Below, piece after piece: positions 46,541 to 59,639 of a DNA stretch of 64,000 bases (position 1 is the first letter of the stretch; each line of letters starts with the position of its first letter). Source of the DNA: Rhipidocladum racemiflorum (lineage: Eukaryota; Streptophyta; Magnoliopsida; Poales; Poaceae); NCBI GenBank assembly GCA_036346355.1, contig CM070580.1, positions 59,226,854-59,290,853 on the forward strand. Direction: 5' to 3'. Under the pieces are notes generated by a model. It had not been told where the DNA came from. It made no database searches and saw nothing but the letters and a program-made list of their open reading frames with translations. The position numbers were made by a program, and so were the translations under genes.

Positions 46541-47456
46541 TTCTCCAATTTCACCCTTTTAAGGTGTCCCGACATCCTGTAGTGTCACAAATACAAAGTC
46601 TCCCCTTTGATAAAAATGCAAAGAGAAAAACTCCCCTAGGTGAAAAAAAAACTCCCCCTAAGAAGAAAAATGTGTGTGTGAATGTGCAATGTGCCCAAAA
46701 TTCTCCCCCTTTGGCAATGGATTCATAAAGAATACAAGAGAGAACAAAATATTTTTGTTTGTTTTTAGTTTGTCAATCTTTTTATGTACTGAGCATTATA
46801 AATCAACCACATATGTAATTCATCTCCAAGTCATGCTATCAAAGATACTTGCTTCCTCAAATCTACACATAGACAATGTAGAGTAGACACAACTAGTAAT
46901 CAAGTACTATTAATGATTTTTGCATAGCATGATCTTCCTTCCTCAACTATCTCAAAACCTAAAAACATTAAATTTTTGTAGACTTCTTTGGTGCTTGAAA
47001 AACTGATTTTTTTTATTTCAACAGAGTACAAAAATGCAAGGAATTATATGCACCATCAGCCTTACTTTTCAACCATGCCAAGTAATGAGCTTAAGGTTTT
47101 ATGGTTTCGATCATACACAACCTCTTCCAAGTTCATATCAAAGTGCAATGATAAGTAGTCTCGTAAAGAGGAAGTGCGACAGTGCATAACCTTGATTTTG
47201 CATCTATAAAATATCACTTTGTGAGCTTTTAGCTCTTTAACTTGATAACTTTCTCATTAAGCACTTTTGAAGCAGGATTAAGATAGCCAAGAAAGTTCAA
47301 CCATGTCAAGATTTAATTCAAGTTTTCATTCCATTTAAATACTCATGCCATAATCCAAATCATATATGCATAAAACACGAAGTTGCAAAGACCTTGTAGC
47401 ATAAACATGGCTTCAAATAACATATGTGTATCAAATATAATGCTCAATACTTTTTC
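46541..47456. other. Non-coding stretch with several polypurine-like tracts
   Basis: No protein motif is seen. On the plus strand TCTCCCCTTT, ACTCCCCTAGG, ACTCCCCCTAAG and TTCTCCCCCTTTGGCAATGG occur within 46600-46730. They are the complement of Sirevirus-type polypurine tracts (compare 19648-20040). It is probably the 3' internal remnant of a minus-strand Sirevirus. The rest is AT-rich without features. Confidence 0.5.
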
Positions 47457-49654
47457 TGTGACACCACGGAGTGTCGTAATCTTATAAAATGTGGATGTTG
47501 ATGTCAAAACATTATAAAATATGTAAATGGAGGTTAAGACTTTACGTTATGCCGTTTATAGCGTGTTTTTGGGCCGTTTTCGGGTGTTTGGGCCTCTCCG
47601 GGGGACTTTGGGCCTTGGGGGTTGAGTTGGGCCTCCAGTGGAAGGGTTTGTGCCCAAGGGGGGACTTTTGGGCAGCCAAATCTGGCCCCCACCCCTTGGT
47701 GCGCACCAAACTCCCTCTCCCAACCCTAGCCGCCACCCCCTAGCCCCCCCCCATGCGCCTCCACCCTTCCCCTTCTCTCCATCTACCCCCATGGCGCCAC
47801 CACCCCTCTCCTCCCCTCTCCACCTCCCTTGCTGCCCCTAGGGGAGTTCTCCAGCTCAACACCTCAAAGATCCGTCCATTGGAGCGCTCCGCGACGAGGA
47901 GATCCGGTGGATTTGGAGCGAGGAAGGAGATCGCGCGAACCAGGAGGAGATCCGTTGGGTTTTCGATCATCGGGTGAAGGTATGGCCATGGGAATCCTTG
48001 GGTTGGTCTAGGATCAGTTCTAAGGGTGATTATCATGTTTTTAGATCAATTGGTGGTGCTGGAATTGAGTAGATTAGATGGAATCTTGAGTTTGCCACGT
48101 TTTCTGTTTCGGGCAGCATGAGCAGTCGACCTAGGGCTTGGGTTTTCATCAATTTAGAGTCCGAATTTGGTCGTACGTCTATTGAAGAAGTTGTAGGTAA
48201 TTTCAATATCTTTCCGTGGGTATAAAGAACGTCCAATTCCGCCCAGCCGTTTGAAAGTTATGATCGTTTTACCGAGCGTGTTAAAATCTGTGACGTGATT
48301 GGAACAGATCACGGTATTTTGTAGATTAAACAACTTTAGAGTCCGAATCAGTTTTTCCATATACTTAGAAAAAGTTGGGAAATTTCCTAAGCTACGCGAT
48401 GATGTACTCGTTTAATTGATTCGGAGTCTTAGAACCCGAGTTATGCCTTTTGGAAGGCTGCTGTCCCGACGGGACAGAACCTCTGTTTTTGGGTTTAGCG
48501 AGTAGTTTGCGATGTCGGGGGAGAAGAGGGTTTGCTTACTGTTTTGTGGACTTTATTGTGAGTGTGTGGTACCCATGTGCAGGTGGTGTGACCCCGGGAG
48601 TGCCTTCTACTTCTCGCCAATCCGTTGCCCGTGGTTGAGGCAAGTGTATTGTAATGGATAGCGGTTTGTAGGTTGCTAGTTGAGACTAGATGAAATTGAT
48701 TATATGATATGATCACTTGCCATGCTTTAATAATTGCCATTGATATGATGAGTATGCTTATTATGTTATGATGCCATATGTTAATGTATAAGTTAATTAT
48801 GATGTTGGCATGTTTGCATACATGGCATGATACATGGCCCGGGCGGTGAGAAAGTCATAACTAGTCCGGGGAAGGTCGGTGAGAAAGTTATGACTATTCC
48901 GGAGAGCCAATGAGTAAGTCCTACATCGTGATTCCATCCACCGCGGTGTTTGGAAGCGAGGAGTAGGCATCCTCCATCTTCGGGATGGAAGGGGGGAGAG
49001 AGTGCACGCCGACGGGTGTGTACTCAACCATACCGGTATGAGTTTCTAAGGAGACGTGAGCATCGCATCGCATTGCATACATAATGGTGATGATATTGAT
49101 ATGTGATCATGAATGAGATGAAAGACATGATATGAGTTGTTATAGCCATGTAATTGTTTTTGTGTACCATTGCAATATGCTTGCTGAGTGTTGAACTCGC
49201 GCTTGTGCTTTCTTGTTGTTTTAGGTACCATGAGATCGGCATGCGGGGAAGGGAATTAGTCACACTTCTACTCGTAGCGTCACTCAATTGTTCCCACAGT
49301 CACTCAATTGGGTCTTGATAATACATTAAGTGTGATGCATATTGATTTATGGTTTAGTTTTGCGATATGAGAGTCTTATTGTTCGTTTGGCTCATGGAGA
49401 CATTGAATGCTTGGGATTAGACTTATATTGCTGTCATGCCTTTAATTATTGATGTTTTAGATGCCTCTTATATTGCCATATATTGCTATGCTGTTGATGT
49501 TCCTTCAATTCATGTTAAAACAAAGGAGATGCTGCCGAAATTTCGGTTTTTAGCATTTGCTCCTCTGCTGTAATTTACCTTAATTTATGGTATTTAGATG
49601 TTGTTTAGCCTATGTTTGGTAGCATTCAGGCATGCTAGATGCCGGGGTGTTACA
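47457..49654 (+). mobile_element. Solo LTR, family A copy 4
   Basis: It runs TGTGACACC...GGGGTGTTACA, 2198 bp, with a perfect 5-bp duplication TTTTC at 47452-47456 and 49655-49659 and no internal sequence. The duplication shows that the whole element inserted here and was then reduced to one LTR. It keeps the CTGTCCCGACGGGACAG palindrome (near 48461) and ATACCGGTAT (near 49031). It is the cleanest copy for defining the family's ends. Confidence 0.9.
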
Positions 49655-49659
49655 TTTTC

Positions 49660-49990
49660 ATTATTTTTTTATTTAAGAAACACAAAGAAGGATTTGTTAC
49701 AAAGTATTACAAAGTTGTGAGGAGCCGCCCAGACCGTCCTCGGGCTATTTAAAGACTCGGTCGACCCCATCGGGTTTGAAGGCTAACAGCGGATCGCCGA
49801 TGGCACTCGCAATGTTAGCACCCAAGCCCAATTGAGACAACAGTGGGACCCTTCGAATAACTCGACAACAATTCTGGTATTCCCCCGGTATGCGACCCGA
49901 AGCTCGCCCAAGATCGCCCCGCATACCGGTTTCCATCGCCATATCAACTCAATTTGCATAAAGGGGGCAACGAACTCAAAACCCCACAAC
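49660..49990. other. Unassigned retroelement-like DNA
   Basis: GC-mixed sequence without a readable motif. GAGGAGCCGCCCAGACCGTC near 49721 looks like text seen in 3' regions of other grass Gypsy elements, but I cannot place it. The short ORFs are not convincing. Confidence 0.3.
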
Positions 49991-52900
49991 TAAACACGCA
50001 ACGCGGAAGCACAACAAGACGACTAAAAACCAAAGCACAAAGACAAACCCGACAACCACACATGGCAAGAACTCACTACAACAGACTCTAACCCGCAAAA
50101 CAGACAAAACTAAGATCCTGCCAAAACTCAGGATTTCTACAAAATTTCGGCATGATGCTTCTAGAAGTGAGGACATCCACCCAGCAGATAGAAAAGCAAT
50201 TAACATAGCATAATAGTTGACATGGATACGAGCAACATACAAGCATGATACGAGCACCAAAATACAGCAAGGTTCAACAACAGAAGTAGCCAAGTATACA
50301 AGCCTAGACATGACATAGCTTAAGGCTATCTATACAACAAAATGAAAGCACGACCACCAAAGTAAACCAAAAGTATGACATCTCCGGAAGTGTCCTGCCC
50401 CTGAACACTTCCGGGCGTGTGCAACGTCGCAAGTAGCCTCTACTCGGTGCCCCACCCGGACACCGAGAGGTAGTACGGACAGAACTCGCATCCATCCAGA
50501 TCCTCACCTAAAAACCACAAAGCAGAAGCATGTGTACAAAAGGTACTCGCAAGACTTACCCTTGGTCCATATATGACCGGCTCGAAAGAATATGCATTTG
50601 GATGTAGCAAGGAAATAAGCTTAAGGTAAAAGTGCGAAAAGCTTAACTTTGTTGCAATCACATTCCACTACTCCATTCACAAGTTTTATAGCATTTATGG
50701 ACAACACCTATTACTAGAGTGAAATTTGAAATTAAACAATTAAAGGATAGCAAGTAATTCATGAACAATGACAATCATCAATATACCAACTAGCTTCAAG
50801 TTTAGGTTGTTACTACATTGAAATGTCGGATGATACAAGCGTGCTCATATCCGAGAGCGCGGCAATTCGAATCGCTTTCTCAACCCTGCAGGGGATCATC
50901 AATCGCACGACATGTGCCACAAGGAACCTCATGTCAACCCTCCTCCCATCCATACACATTCGTTGGGCCATCTTCATGCGGTTCGAGCACCTAGCACCCC
51001 CTCGAGTGGCCCAAGCCATCTTCATCCATACTACAACACTTGAGTCTCCACACCCAAATGATTCAACTCTCTCGCCCGGTCTCAAATTCAATATTCCAGA
51101 ACATAATTACATCCATTTCAGCCCAATATTTGTGAAGTAAATAATCTCAAGTGATGGAACCATCCACCACTTGGCCCATACCCGACATCTAAGGAAACTA
51201 AGCATGGACACAATATAATACCCATAATCTAGCTCCAAAGGAGGTGTTCAACAAGTATGAAGGAGTGTATGTGCAACAAATAGGATCTAGTACCATTCCC
51301 ACAATTCAACTCCTAATGCATGACTTAGTCATCCAATAAGCAATTTATTCACCAAAATAAAATTATACATAAGGTTGAATATGCTTAGGTGCTTGCCTTG
51401 AGCTTATGCCAGATTTTCAACAACAAGTTGCTCCTCGGTAACCCCCTCGGCCACGGTCGTGTCAATCTCCGCGGGTTCGTTCTCTACACGAGCAAAATGC
51501 ATATGAAATGAGATGCATGCAATGCATATGAAATGGAATAACAAATTGAAGATCCAAAAATGAAAGTATTCATCAAACCAAAATGAAATACAATGATAAC
51601 ACTCCACATCAATAGCCAAGCAATATTTTGAAATGCCCAACACTACTCCAACCTAAATGCTAATCTCTGAATTTTCAGAACAGCATGAAATTCAATTGAG
51701 CATATCTTTTTATCTACTCAACCAAATTGAACGATTCCAGTTTATAATTGAACATAAGAGCAATACCTACACATACCTCTACCCCCAATTGAACACCCAT
51801 TGCTTTAACTTGCCCAAAAACAAAAAAGGAACAGTACTCAGTACAATTGCAACAAATCTGGACAGATTGTGATACAAATGACTATAACTTTCTAACCGCT
51901 TAATGAAATTGAGCAAACTCGGATTCTAAACAATCGTAAGACGTAGAACTATCACCTAGTTTTGGCCAATCATCAAGAAAATGCATGTAGAACCCCCAAT
52001 TCGGCCAAGAACAAAGAGCAAATTTCAGTGACCAGAATTTCAGAGTTTCAGACAGCATGGATTTCAAACATACATAACTTTTAACCATTCAACCAAACTG
52101 AGATCTCCCAGTTCCTAATGAAGTATAAGAACCTTACCTACAATTCCCACTACCCCTAATTGAACATCCATTAGTTTAACCCACTCAAAACCGAGCAAAT
52201 CAGCCGCTTAGCCGAATTAATCCAACTTCTGGACAGTCATCACGAAAATCACCATAACTTTGAGCTGGATTAACAAAATAGATCAATTCTGGTTGGAAAT
52301 GAAAGATAACTTGATTATATACAACTAATTCTTCAGCCGACCAGAGATATGAAGCTTCTAACTTGCTCAAAAATACGAATTACAGCGGCTACAAATTCTT
52401 CTCGAGATTTCAGAACAAGCCACAAGCCCTAGTTTGCAATTTCCCCCAAAATCTCCAAACCCTAAAGTCCCAAATCTGCAAGAATTCCACCCAAACCCTA
52501 AAAATACCCCAAACCCTAACTATGGTGAGGCTTACCTTTGCCTCCCTCAAGGAGGAGCCATGGGGAAAGGAGGAGGAAGAGGGGAAGCTGGCCAAGGGGA
52601 GCTGGGCGCCAGTTGGAGGACTGCAGGGACGGCTTGGAAGAGCTGCTGGGGGCTGCTTGGAGCTGGTGGAGGAGACCTCAAGGTGCTGCAGCAATGGAGG
52701 AGAGCCCCTCCCCCCCCCACAAGAGGAGCATGGTTTGGAGGAGGAGAGCACGGTTTGGGGCTTGGGTGTTGCACGGTTTGGGGAGAAGAGTACTTGGTGG
52801 CTGCTATTTGCTGCTGATTTGTGGCCCCCCTTTTCCCACACACAAGTGACTAAGAGCTATGGTTAAGTCCCCTACGGTTAAGTCCCCTAAATTGCAGCAC

Positions 52901-53235
52901 AAGGATTCAATTTTCAAGCCATGATCCAAATTGGTGTTTGATGTTGGATCATGACTCAAACACAACCAAGTTGTAGAGGAAAGTTTCTAGTTTCCATTTT
53001 ACTAATGTGCACATCCTAGATCATTATGGATCCCAAGTTACAAGGCTCCAAACTTCGATGAAAAACACATTTGCAGTCTGAAATTTCTAGAACAAAAATT
53101 TGGTTAAGTTTGGAAATTTCTAAGTGGCAGTTTCGAACAATGCCTGAGAGTTAGGAATCGATCCCGAATACGACTAAAGATTGCTTAGTGTTAATGCTAG
53201 CTGCACGAGTCGAACTCGAATTCGGGGCCTTGACA
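49991..53235 (-). repeat. Degraded Gypsy-type LTR, minus orientation
   Basis: The minus strand opens TGTCAAGGCCCCGAATTCG at 53235, like many grass Gypsy LTR starts. It then carries a CCCTAA-type leader (52440-52600). It also shows the AGTTATAG/GTTATG 'naked response' words and a GGTGAGGATCTGGATGG-like segment (near 50500) typical of the U5 side. The left boundary is not clear. The overlapping ORFs at 52363-52866 come from a purine-rich block and show no domain. Confidence 0.5.
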
Positions 53236-53297
53236 AAAGTGTTCACAAACTCCCCCTCAAAGCAAACCCATTGGATGAACAATCACAAGTTCTCCCA
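53236..53297. other. Short Sirevirus-like polypurine remnant
   Basis: It contains CAAACTCCCCCTCAAAGC, the complement of a polypurine tract, between the Gypsy-like LTR and LTR B. It is probably a scrap of Copia 3' internal DNA. Confidence 0.35.
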
Positions 53298-53470
53298 TGT
53301 AGGGTGGAGGATACACCTAGAGGGGGGTGAATAGGCGATTTAAAAACTTCTACTCACTAATCGAGGATCGCCTCTAATCAACCTTATGTCAAAACCTACA
53401 CATTAATTATGCGCAAGCGGAAGACTAAGGTTTTGACAATTAAATCTTAAATCAACTAGGCTTGAATGTA

Positions 53471-53570
53471 ACTAAATTAAGTCTCTAAGCTAGAATTGCT
53501 ATGACGATCAAGCAAGATACACTAAATTAAGTCTCTAAGCTAGAATTGCTATGACGATCAAACAAGATAC
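53471..53570. repeat. 50-bp tandem duplication
   Basis: 53471-53520 and 53521-53570 are two head-to-tail copies of a 50-base unit starting ACTAAATTAAG. They differ at one base (AGCAAG versus AACAAG). Confidence 0.95.
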
Positions 53571-54204
53571 ACTAAGCAATTCTATTCACATTCAAGCAAT
53601 CAATAATATGCAATAAGATAAATGCTTGAATGTAAAAGAGACAAGGGACACGATACTTTTATCGTGGTTCGTAGACTTCTCTCCTACTCCACGTTGAGGA
53701 AGTCCAACTCACTTTGGACTGGCCCACTCACTTGAGCCTTCCACCTCGAATCCACTAATGGTTGCTTTTTACCCTACCGGGTAGGCTAAGCACCAACCTT
53801 CACAAATTTCGTCGGGGCTTCTCACAAACCTCGAGAGCTCCCGCACATGACGCACCTACGCAGTCTAGGAGGTACCGACCTCCAAGAGTAACGAGTTGAG
53901 CACCCCGCTCAAGCTTCACTGAGCGCACCTTCGCGACTCTGGTGATCACCTAGTGCAACCAATGCAACTAGAATCCTCTCGAACCTCTCTAGATGCAACT
54001 CATGCAACTAGGTTCACTCATGAGCTCAAAACCAATTGGGAAGAAGTAAAACCATGCAAAACCCTCCCACAAACCAAACCAATGCTAAAGAGTGTTCACA
54101 ATACCAGCAACCTTGTGCTAATGCCCCCCAAGGGGGTCTTGTATAGCCCCCACTCCAAAACTAGCCGTTGGAGGGGCAAACCCTGAAAAAATTAGCAAAT
54201 GCGG

Positions 54205-54960
54205 TAGTACCGGCAGCAAAATTGTGGTACTACCGCCCCTCAGGACAACGGCTATAAAACTAGCCGTTACACAGCAAATCCGGTACTACCGCAGGCAAAT
54301 GCCTGGTAGTACCGCTCGAGAGGTAGTACCGGCCCCACTGGGCGGTACTGCTAGACTCAGGGCAAACCTCAGAACACCCCATTATGTAAAAAAGGTACCA
54401 GCACTAAAAACCTGGTACTACCGCAACCCCGGTAGTACCGATCTCAATAAAGCGGTAGTGCCGACCTCAAACTCCAAAAACCTCCAGAACACAAACCTCT
54501 CCGGAAAATATGTACTGGCACTAAAAACCTGGTACTATCGCAACCCCGGTAGTACCGCTCTTTACACAGTGGTAGTGCCAGCCTCAAACTTCAGAAAAAC
54601 TCATTTGCGCTAGACCGAAAACTTGGTCCGGCGTTAACACAATTTGCGCCGGACTAAAACTTGGTCCGACGTAAGCGTGCTTTTGGCAAAAAAACTACCG
54701 CACAACAAATACCGGTACTACCGCACCTACGGTAGTACCTCTATTAAAACTCCGGTACTACCACAACTACGGTAGTACCGCCAATAAACCCGCGGTAGTG
54801 CCGGACTTCAAACACTTCCAGAAAACACCTGATTCTGGAAAACAACTACCATTTCACAAATAGCGTCAGTACCGTCCGAGCGGCAGTACCGACGCCCATA
54901 CGGCGGTACTGTCGACCTCGCGGTACTACCGGCATTATCACTGTGGTAGTGCCAGCAAAA
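54205..54960. repeat. Palindrome array of LTR B
   Basis: About twenty copies of CGGTAGTACCG / CGGTACTACCG (11-bp near-palindromes) and half-units GGTAGTGCC lie here. In the middle (54608-54690) are two copies of a different motif, GCGCCGGACT..TTGGTCCGGCG, the same type that fills LTR C. Confidence 0.88.
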
Positions 54961-56746
54961 TAGAGAAAACAGGGATTAAACTCCAACCTTTTCTCCGAAA
55001 CTTCAACATCTATTCTTTGAGCAAAAAGGTGATCAAACCACGATCACACTGAGTTGCAAAACACTTTTTGCAACACCACTAAACCATGCTCAAAGAATTC
55101 AACCAAACTCCAAATCGTTTACGACAAACACACCTCGCAAACGTCTCAAACATTATATTTGCAAGAACGTATTAAGCAAATAAATCCCAGAGTCTATAAG
55201 GTTTATCCTCCTGGCTATGTGATGGTCAAACCATGACCAAACGGACTTCAAGAACCACGATGCAAGTATCACATGCTTTCAGGACCGGAACCCATAGACC
55301 TCCCGATTATTCGCACAATGAACTCGCAAACAAACAATCAAACCACAAGGAATGAGCTATCTCTCTTTTTGCAACACTTGCAAATACATAGCCTCATCCC
55401 AACTCTAAATCAACTCAAATCCGAGTGCATGAGCTCACTAATTGCAACTCCTGCAACTCTCTAGATCCATGCACTAAACCAAACACTTGCTTGAGCTCTC
55501 TCCTTTTGCAACTCGTGCAAACATAACTCCAAGCAATACCAAATAAACACGATAAGATTTTGTTTGAAAAATAAAAACAAAACATGAAGCTTCATCTATT
55601 ACAACACATGCAAAGAATGAACTTCATGCAAAAGCCAACACATTAGCTTATCCTATTTGCAACTAATGCAAATCAAAGCTCAATGCGAAAACTCCAAGCA
55701 TAAGCTTGACCCATTTGCAACAAATGCCAAATAGAGCTTTTGCAAAATCCAAGCACGAGCTTCACCCATTCGCAACGCATGCCAAATGGTTAGCTATATG
55801 CAAAAACCAAATCAAATAAGATTTGAGCTCAAGTGACTACGGGATTAAGATCACCAACACATGATGAATCTCAAAGCAAATACTCAACCCCTCTTAATAG
55901 TACGGCACTAAAAACTAGACTCAAAGACTAGGAAAGTCCTTAGCCTATCTAGTTATACCTTAGCCGCCGCATGCAATCCCCATCAGGGTCTTTATGATCT
56001 TCAATCATTTTGTTCCCCTGGGATCGTCACCTTGGCTCTCTTATCTCTTTTCCGGAATCTCCTCTTGATGTCCGTCACCTCATGATGTCGTCCTTGTCCT
56101 GTTTTCATCATCTCAACCGTCTTTGGACTTAACCTGGCTCATTCATCACTTATGAAAATGGTTAGTCCAAGATGCATGGTTGTCTCAATCATCTAAGCAC
56201 TCCATTAACACATAATGGATACCACTTACATCAATTGAGCACAACCTAAATCAATTAAATGAATTTATATGTGTCTTGAGCACATGATGCAACTAATGCT
56301 TCATAATACTCAAGAACTTTCCATTTGCCCTTAGTTGATCACAAGAACACCATCAACACATGATGAAATGTCCTTTGATGATTAGGAGACAAATGAACTC
56401 AATTTAAACATTCATTTAAATTGATAAGTTTCAATGTATTGATCCTTTATATAAGGAGTAAAGAATAGATCAATACAATGATACATCAAGTTCAAGTGTG
56501 AACTCCCCCTAGATATGTGCATCCATGTAATATATGGATTGGGAAACATAATGCACATTTTGTGGTTAATGCAATGGAGAATTCATACTTTAACTTGAAT
56601 CCAAAGTATGCAATTTATACTAGAATGGATATGCATACATACCTTGGGTTTTCCATTTTCCATCCAAATATGAGACTATTGAATGTAACTCAACAAACAT
56701 GTTAGTCTCAATAAGATTAGATTTGTCATTAAACAAAGATTAATCA

Positions 56747-57130
56747 TTAATCTAAATCAATCACCAAAACCAAATGGAGCTTGAACTTACATCCCCGAAT
56801 AAAAGCAAAACGAGAAGAAGCTAAAGGTTTTGTGAGAATGTCTGTCAATTGATGTTCAGTATCCACATGATGAAGCACAATATTTCCCTTTTCTACATGA
56901 TCTCTAAGAAAGTAAAATCTGATCTTAATATGCCCAAGAAGGAGAGCTACCCAAGAAGTGGCATGAACCAGATATACTTTTTCTATCGATTCTATATCCT
57001 CCAAAGTCAGCATCAGAAAAAGCTCTTAAACTAATGCATGAGAAAGCGGAAAGCCAAATGCCAAAATCTTGAGTACCATAGAGATACCTGAAAATTTCGC
57101 TTGATGGTTTGTTGATGTGAAGCACGTGGG
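56747..57130 (-). pseudogene. Copia RNase H fragment
   Basis: The minus strand reads IFRYLYGTQDFGIW, LRAFSDADFGG, DRKSISGSCHFLG, then, after a frameshift, FYFLRDHVEKGNIVLHHV and HQLTDILTKPL. These are the end of RT and the RNase H domain of a Copia element. It follows directly on the protease and linker text at 57130-57358, so integrase and most of RT are deleted. Confidence 0.8.
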
Positions 57131-57400
57131 GAAGCTTGAAAACGAGCACACAAGCACACAACAAATTGTATATCCAGCCCTCCTCATTCTCAACATCATC
57201 ATTGTCTTCATGAACAAAGATACTCTCCCCCTGAACATATGCACCTGTATCCTCACTGTACCTTTTGCCACAACAAAAGTGGAAGAAGCATCTCCAAAAG
57301 TAACACTTCCAGCACGAGATGCACGAGTGAAGGAGAACCAAAACTTATCACCGAACATGTGGCGTGAGCATTCAGAATCTACTAGCCATATGTTCTCCTT
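57130..57400 (-). pseudogene. Copia protease fragment
   Basis: The minus strand reads WLVDSECSRHMFGDKFWF and SVTFGDASS, the start of the Copia protease. The active-site DSG is DSE here, which would abolish catalysis. It is followed by an acidic VHEDNDDVENEE stretch, which looks like integrase-RT linker text, showing where the deletion joined. Confidence 0.75.
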
Positions 57401-57415
57401 CCTCGCGTGAGAAGC

Positions 57416-59517
57416 CTACATAGAAGCAAAAAATGTCGAGGTCTCGGTACTGGGGTTAGAAATAAGATGTTTAGGAATCCGGTACTGAGACACACGACAC
57501 ACAACAGTAGGCACAACACGAGTATTCTTATGCATACAATCAGATTTTCTCTTGCCCATGTTTCTAGCAACATAAGGTGTTTGTTTCACCCTAGGCATAT
57601 AATGAGAGGCAAAGCGTGCCTGTCTGAAATTAGACCTAGCCTTAGTCATTTCTTTCTTTTGTTGTTTGGCTAACCTAAAGTAAAAAAATCTACTAAATGT
57701 CCATCTCTACCACAATGAGTGCAAGTGTACTTAACATGATGTTTTTCTTTAACAGTAGAAGCACATTTTGCATTCATCACAGAGGAAGATAAAAGACGAG
57801 CAGATCTAAAAGCAATTTTCTTAGGCTCATTGAGAATCTCAATTTTATCATTGCAAAGAGCCTGAACAATAGTGCGAGGTTTAGATTCACATGAAGCATA
57901 AGAATCAAAACCTAAACCTTTCTTGTTTGAGTTAACCTTAGATTGATCCAAAATCATGTTCAAATTTTTCTTGCCATTAGTGAAACGTTCTAAAGAATTT
58001 TGCAAGTAATCAACTTTCTTAGCAAGAGCTAAACAATTATTACAAGGAACGTCTACTTTAGCCTTTTGCTTCCGACAGTTTGAGCATGAAAGAACCTCAT
58101 GAGTGAGCATATCATTAGTCATCTGAGAAACTCTAGCATTTGCATCTTTCAATTTCAATTCAAGAATTGAACATTTAGAACAAGAAATTGAACCATGCAA
58201 ATCATCATTGGAACAGCTAGCATGTTTGACATATTTCTCATTTTTCTCATTTTGATGTAACAGGAAAGCGTGTTCTTTCCCAAGCAAGGTGAGCTCATTG
58301 TAAATTAAGTCACATGATTTGCAAGTATCATCATCAGGAATCAATGTCTTAAGTCTAGCAATTTCAACATTCAATGATTCAACAATAAAATCATGTTTCT
58401 TAATTTTCTTATCGCGTTTATCAAGCAATTTGCCAAGTCGAGCAACCGCAATAGCTAATTCATCATATAAAGATCTACCTCATTGAAGTCACTGTCATGA
58501 TCATCCTCGGTGAAGCTATCCTTGCTGCTCGCCATGAGACACAACCCCATCAAATCATGCTTTCATGGAGTTGCATCGTCTTCGCTGCTTTCTGAATCCA
58601 CATCGCTCAAATTGACTTGTTCAAGAGCGGAAAGAACTCGGTGGACAACCTTACAGTTGATGAAGTTCTTCTTCTTTTTATCACTTGGAGAGAACTTCTT
58701 CTTTTCTTTTCTATTGTCCTTCTCCTCCCTTGATACTTTTCCTGCAAGTTTAGGACAATTTAAACGAATGTGGTTGAGATCACCACACTCATAGCATCTT
58801 GGAGGGTCACCACTAGCTCTCTTCCTCATTCTCATGTTCTACAAAGCTTTGTTGAAACGAGAAGAGAGTAATGCCAAGTCTTCTTCTGGAAATTGCTCAA
58901 TCTGTTCATCGGTTAGTGAAGACAAGGAAGACAAGGCAAAGCTTGATGAATAAGAGTTACTGTGAGACATGTTAGGTTGAGAGATCAAAGCAATTGACTT
59001 GTAATCATTCTTCCTAGCAAGAACATCTAACTCATGAGTTTTCAGCTTAGAATACAGAACATCTAATGTAAGTGTACTCATGACAGTTGATTCTTTAATA
59101 GATGTTACTTTCATCTCCCAAATTGACATGTCTAAAGCACCAAGTAATTATCGAGCATTTGCAGTAATTGTCAAGATATTTATTAAAGTGTGCAAAGAAG
59201 TCATCTACAGACTCACCAGGTTTCATCTCAAATCGCATATATTCTTTTTTGTAAATATCTTGACAAACCTCTTTGACAGTATTAGAACCCTCATGGTAAT
59301 CACAAAGAGATTTCCATACCTCATATGCGGATTTAAGATGGACCACACGATCAAAGTCGCTGCGTCCCAAGCCTTGGATGATCAAGTTGCGCGCCTTGCT
59401 ATTTACTTCAACGTATGCGCGATTTGCATCGTTGACGTTGTCGTTCTCAGGGACTTCGTATGGCTTGTAGACCTTATCCCAAATTGCAAAGCCCTGTGCC
59501 TGGATGAACGCCTCCAT
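57416..59517 (-). pseudogene. Gag fragments of a Copia (Sirevirus-like) element
   Basis: Read right to left: 59517-59095 (MEAFIQAQGFAIWDKVYKPY, NDANRAYVEVNSKARNLI, EVWKSLCDYHEG, SVDDFFAHF), 59129-58839 (LDVLYSKLKTHEL, EEDLALLSSRFNKAL), 58835-58563 with zinc knuckle CYECGDLNHIRLNC, and 58428-57670, a long Cys- and Lys-rich coiled-coil part ending in a second knuckle-like CTHCGRDGH. A further gag tail lies at 57649-57416. At least four frameshifts separate them. The long gag with coiled coil fits Sirevirus-like Copia. Confidence 0.82.
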
Positions 59518-59627
59518 CTTTGCTTTTCAAAACTGAAAATCAACACCATCGAAAACACAAGGTTTTGTCGTATACCTATCCATTACTATGATTTCTAATC
59601 ACCGGTTAAGATTAATTAGAAAACCTT

Positions 59628-59639
59628 GCTCTGATACCA
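59628..59639 (-). other. Primer binding site of the Copia remnant
   Basis: The minus strand reads TGGTATCAGAGC, two bases from the LTR C boundary at 59642, so LTR C is the 5' LTR of the gag-bearing remnant. Confidence 0.9.

Larger units (their letters stand above)
53298..56494 (-). repeat. Sirevirus-type LTR B with a CGGTAGTACCG array
   Basis: The plus-strand start (TGTAGGG...CACCTAGAGGGGGGTGAATAGGCG) resembles the U5 end of the 18244 Sirevirus LTR. Its right end, near 56494, is followed by a polypurine complement ACTCCCCCT at 56502. In minus orientation it has a palindrome array (54205-54955), the words CAACGGCTAGTTTT (54170-54157) and a TATA-like CTATACAAG (about 54154-54146). The end near 56494 is inferred from the CA just before the tract. 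It has no protein-coding capacity. Confidence 0.65.

Noticed and set aside
52363..52866. 167-residue plus-strand ORF with Gly/Glu-rich text
   Set aside because: Four overlapping frames of similar length are open in this purine-rich block. There is no domain, and the block lies in an LTR-like leader.
59080..59598. 172-residue plus-strand ORF
   Set aside because: Shadow of the Copia gag on the minus strand, which has clear gag motifs.
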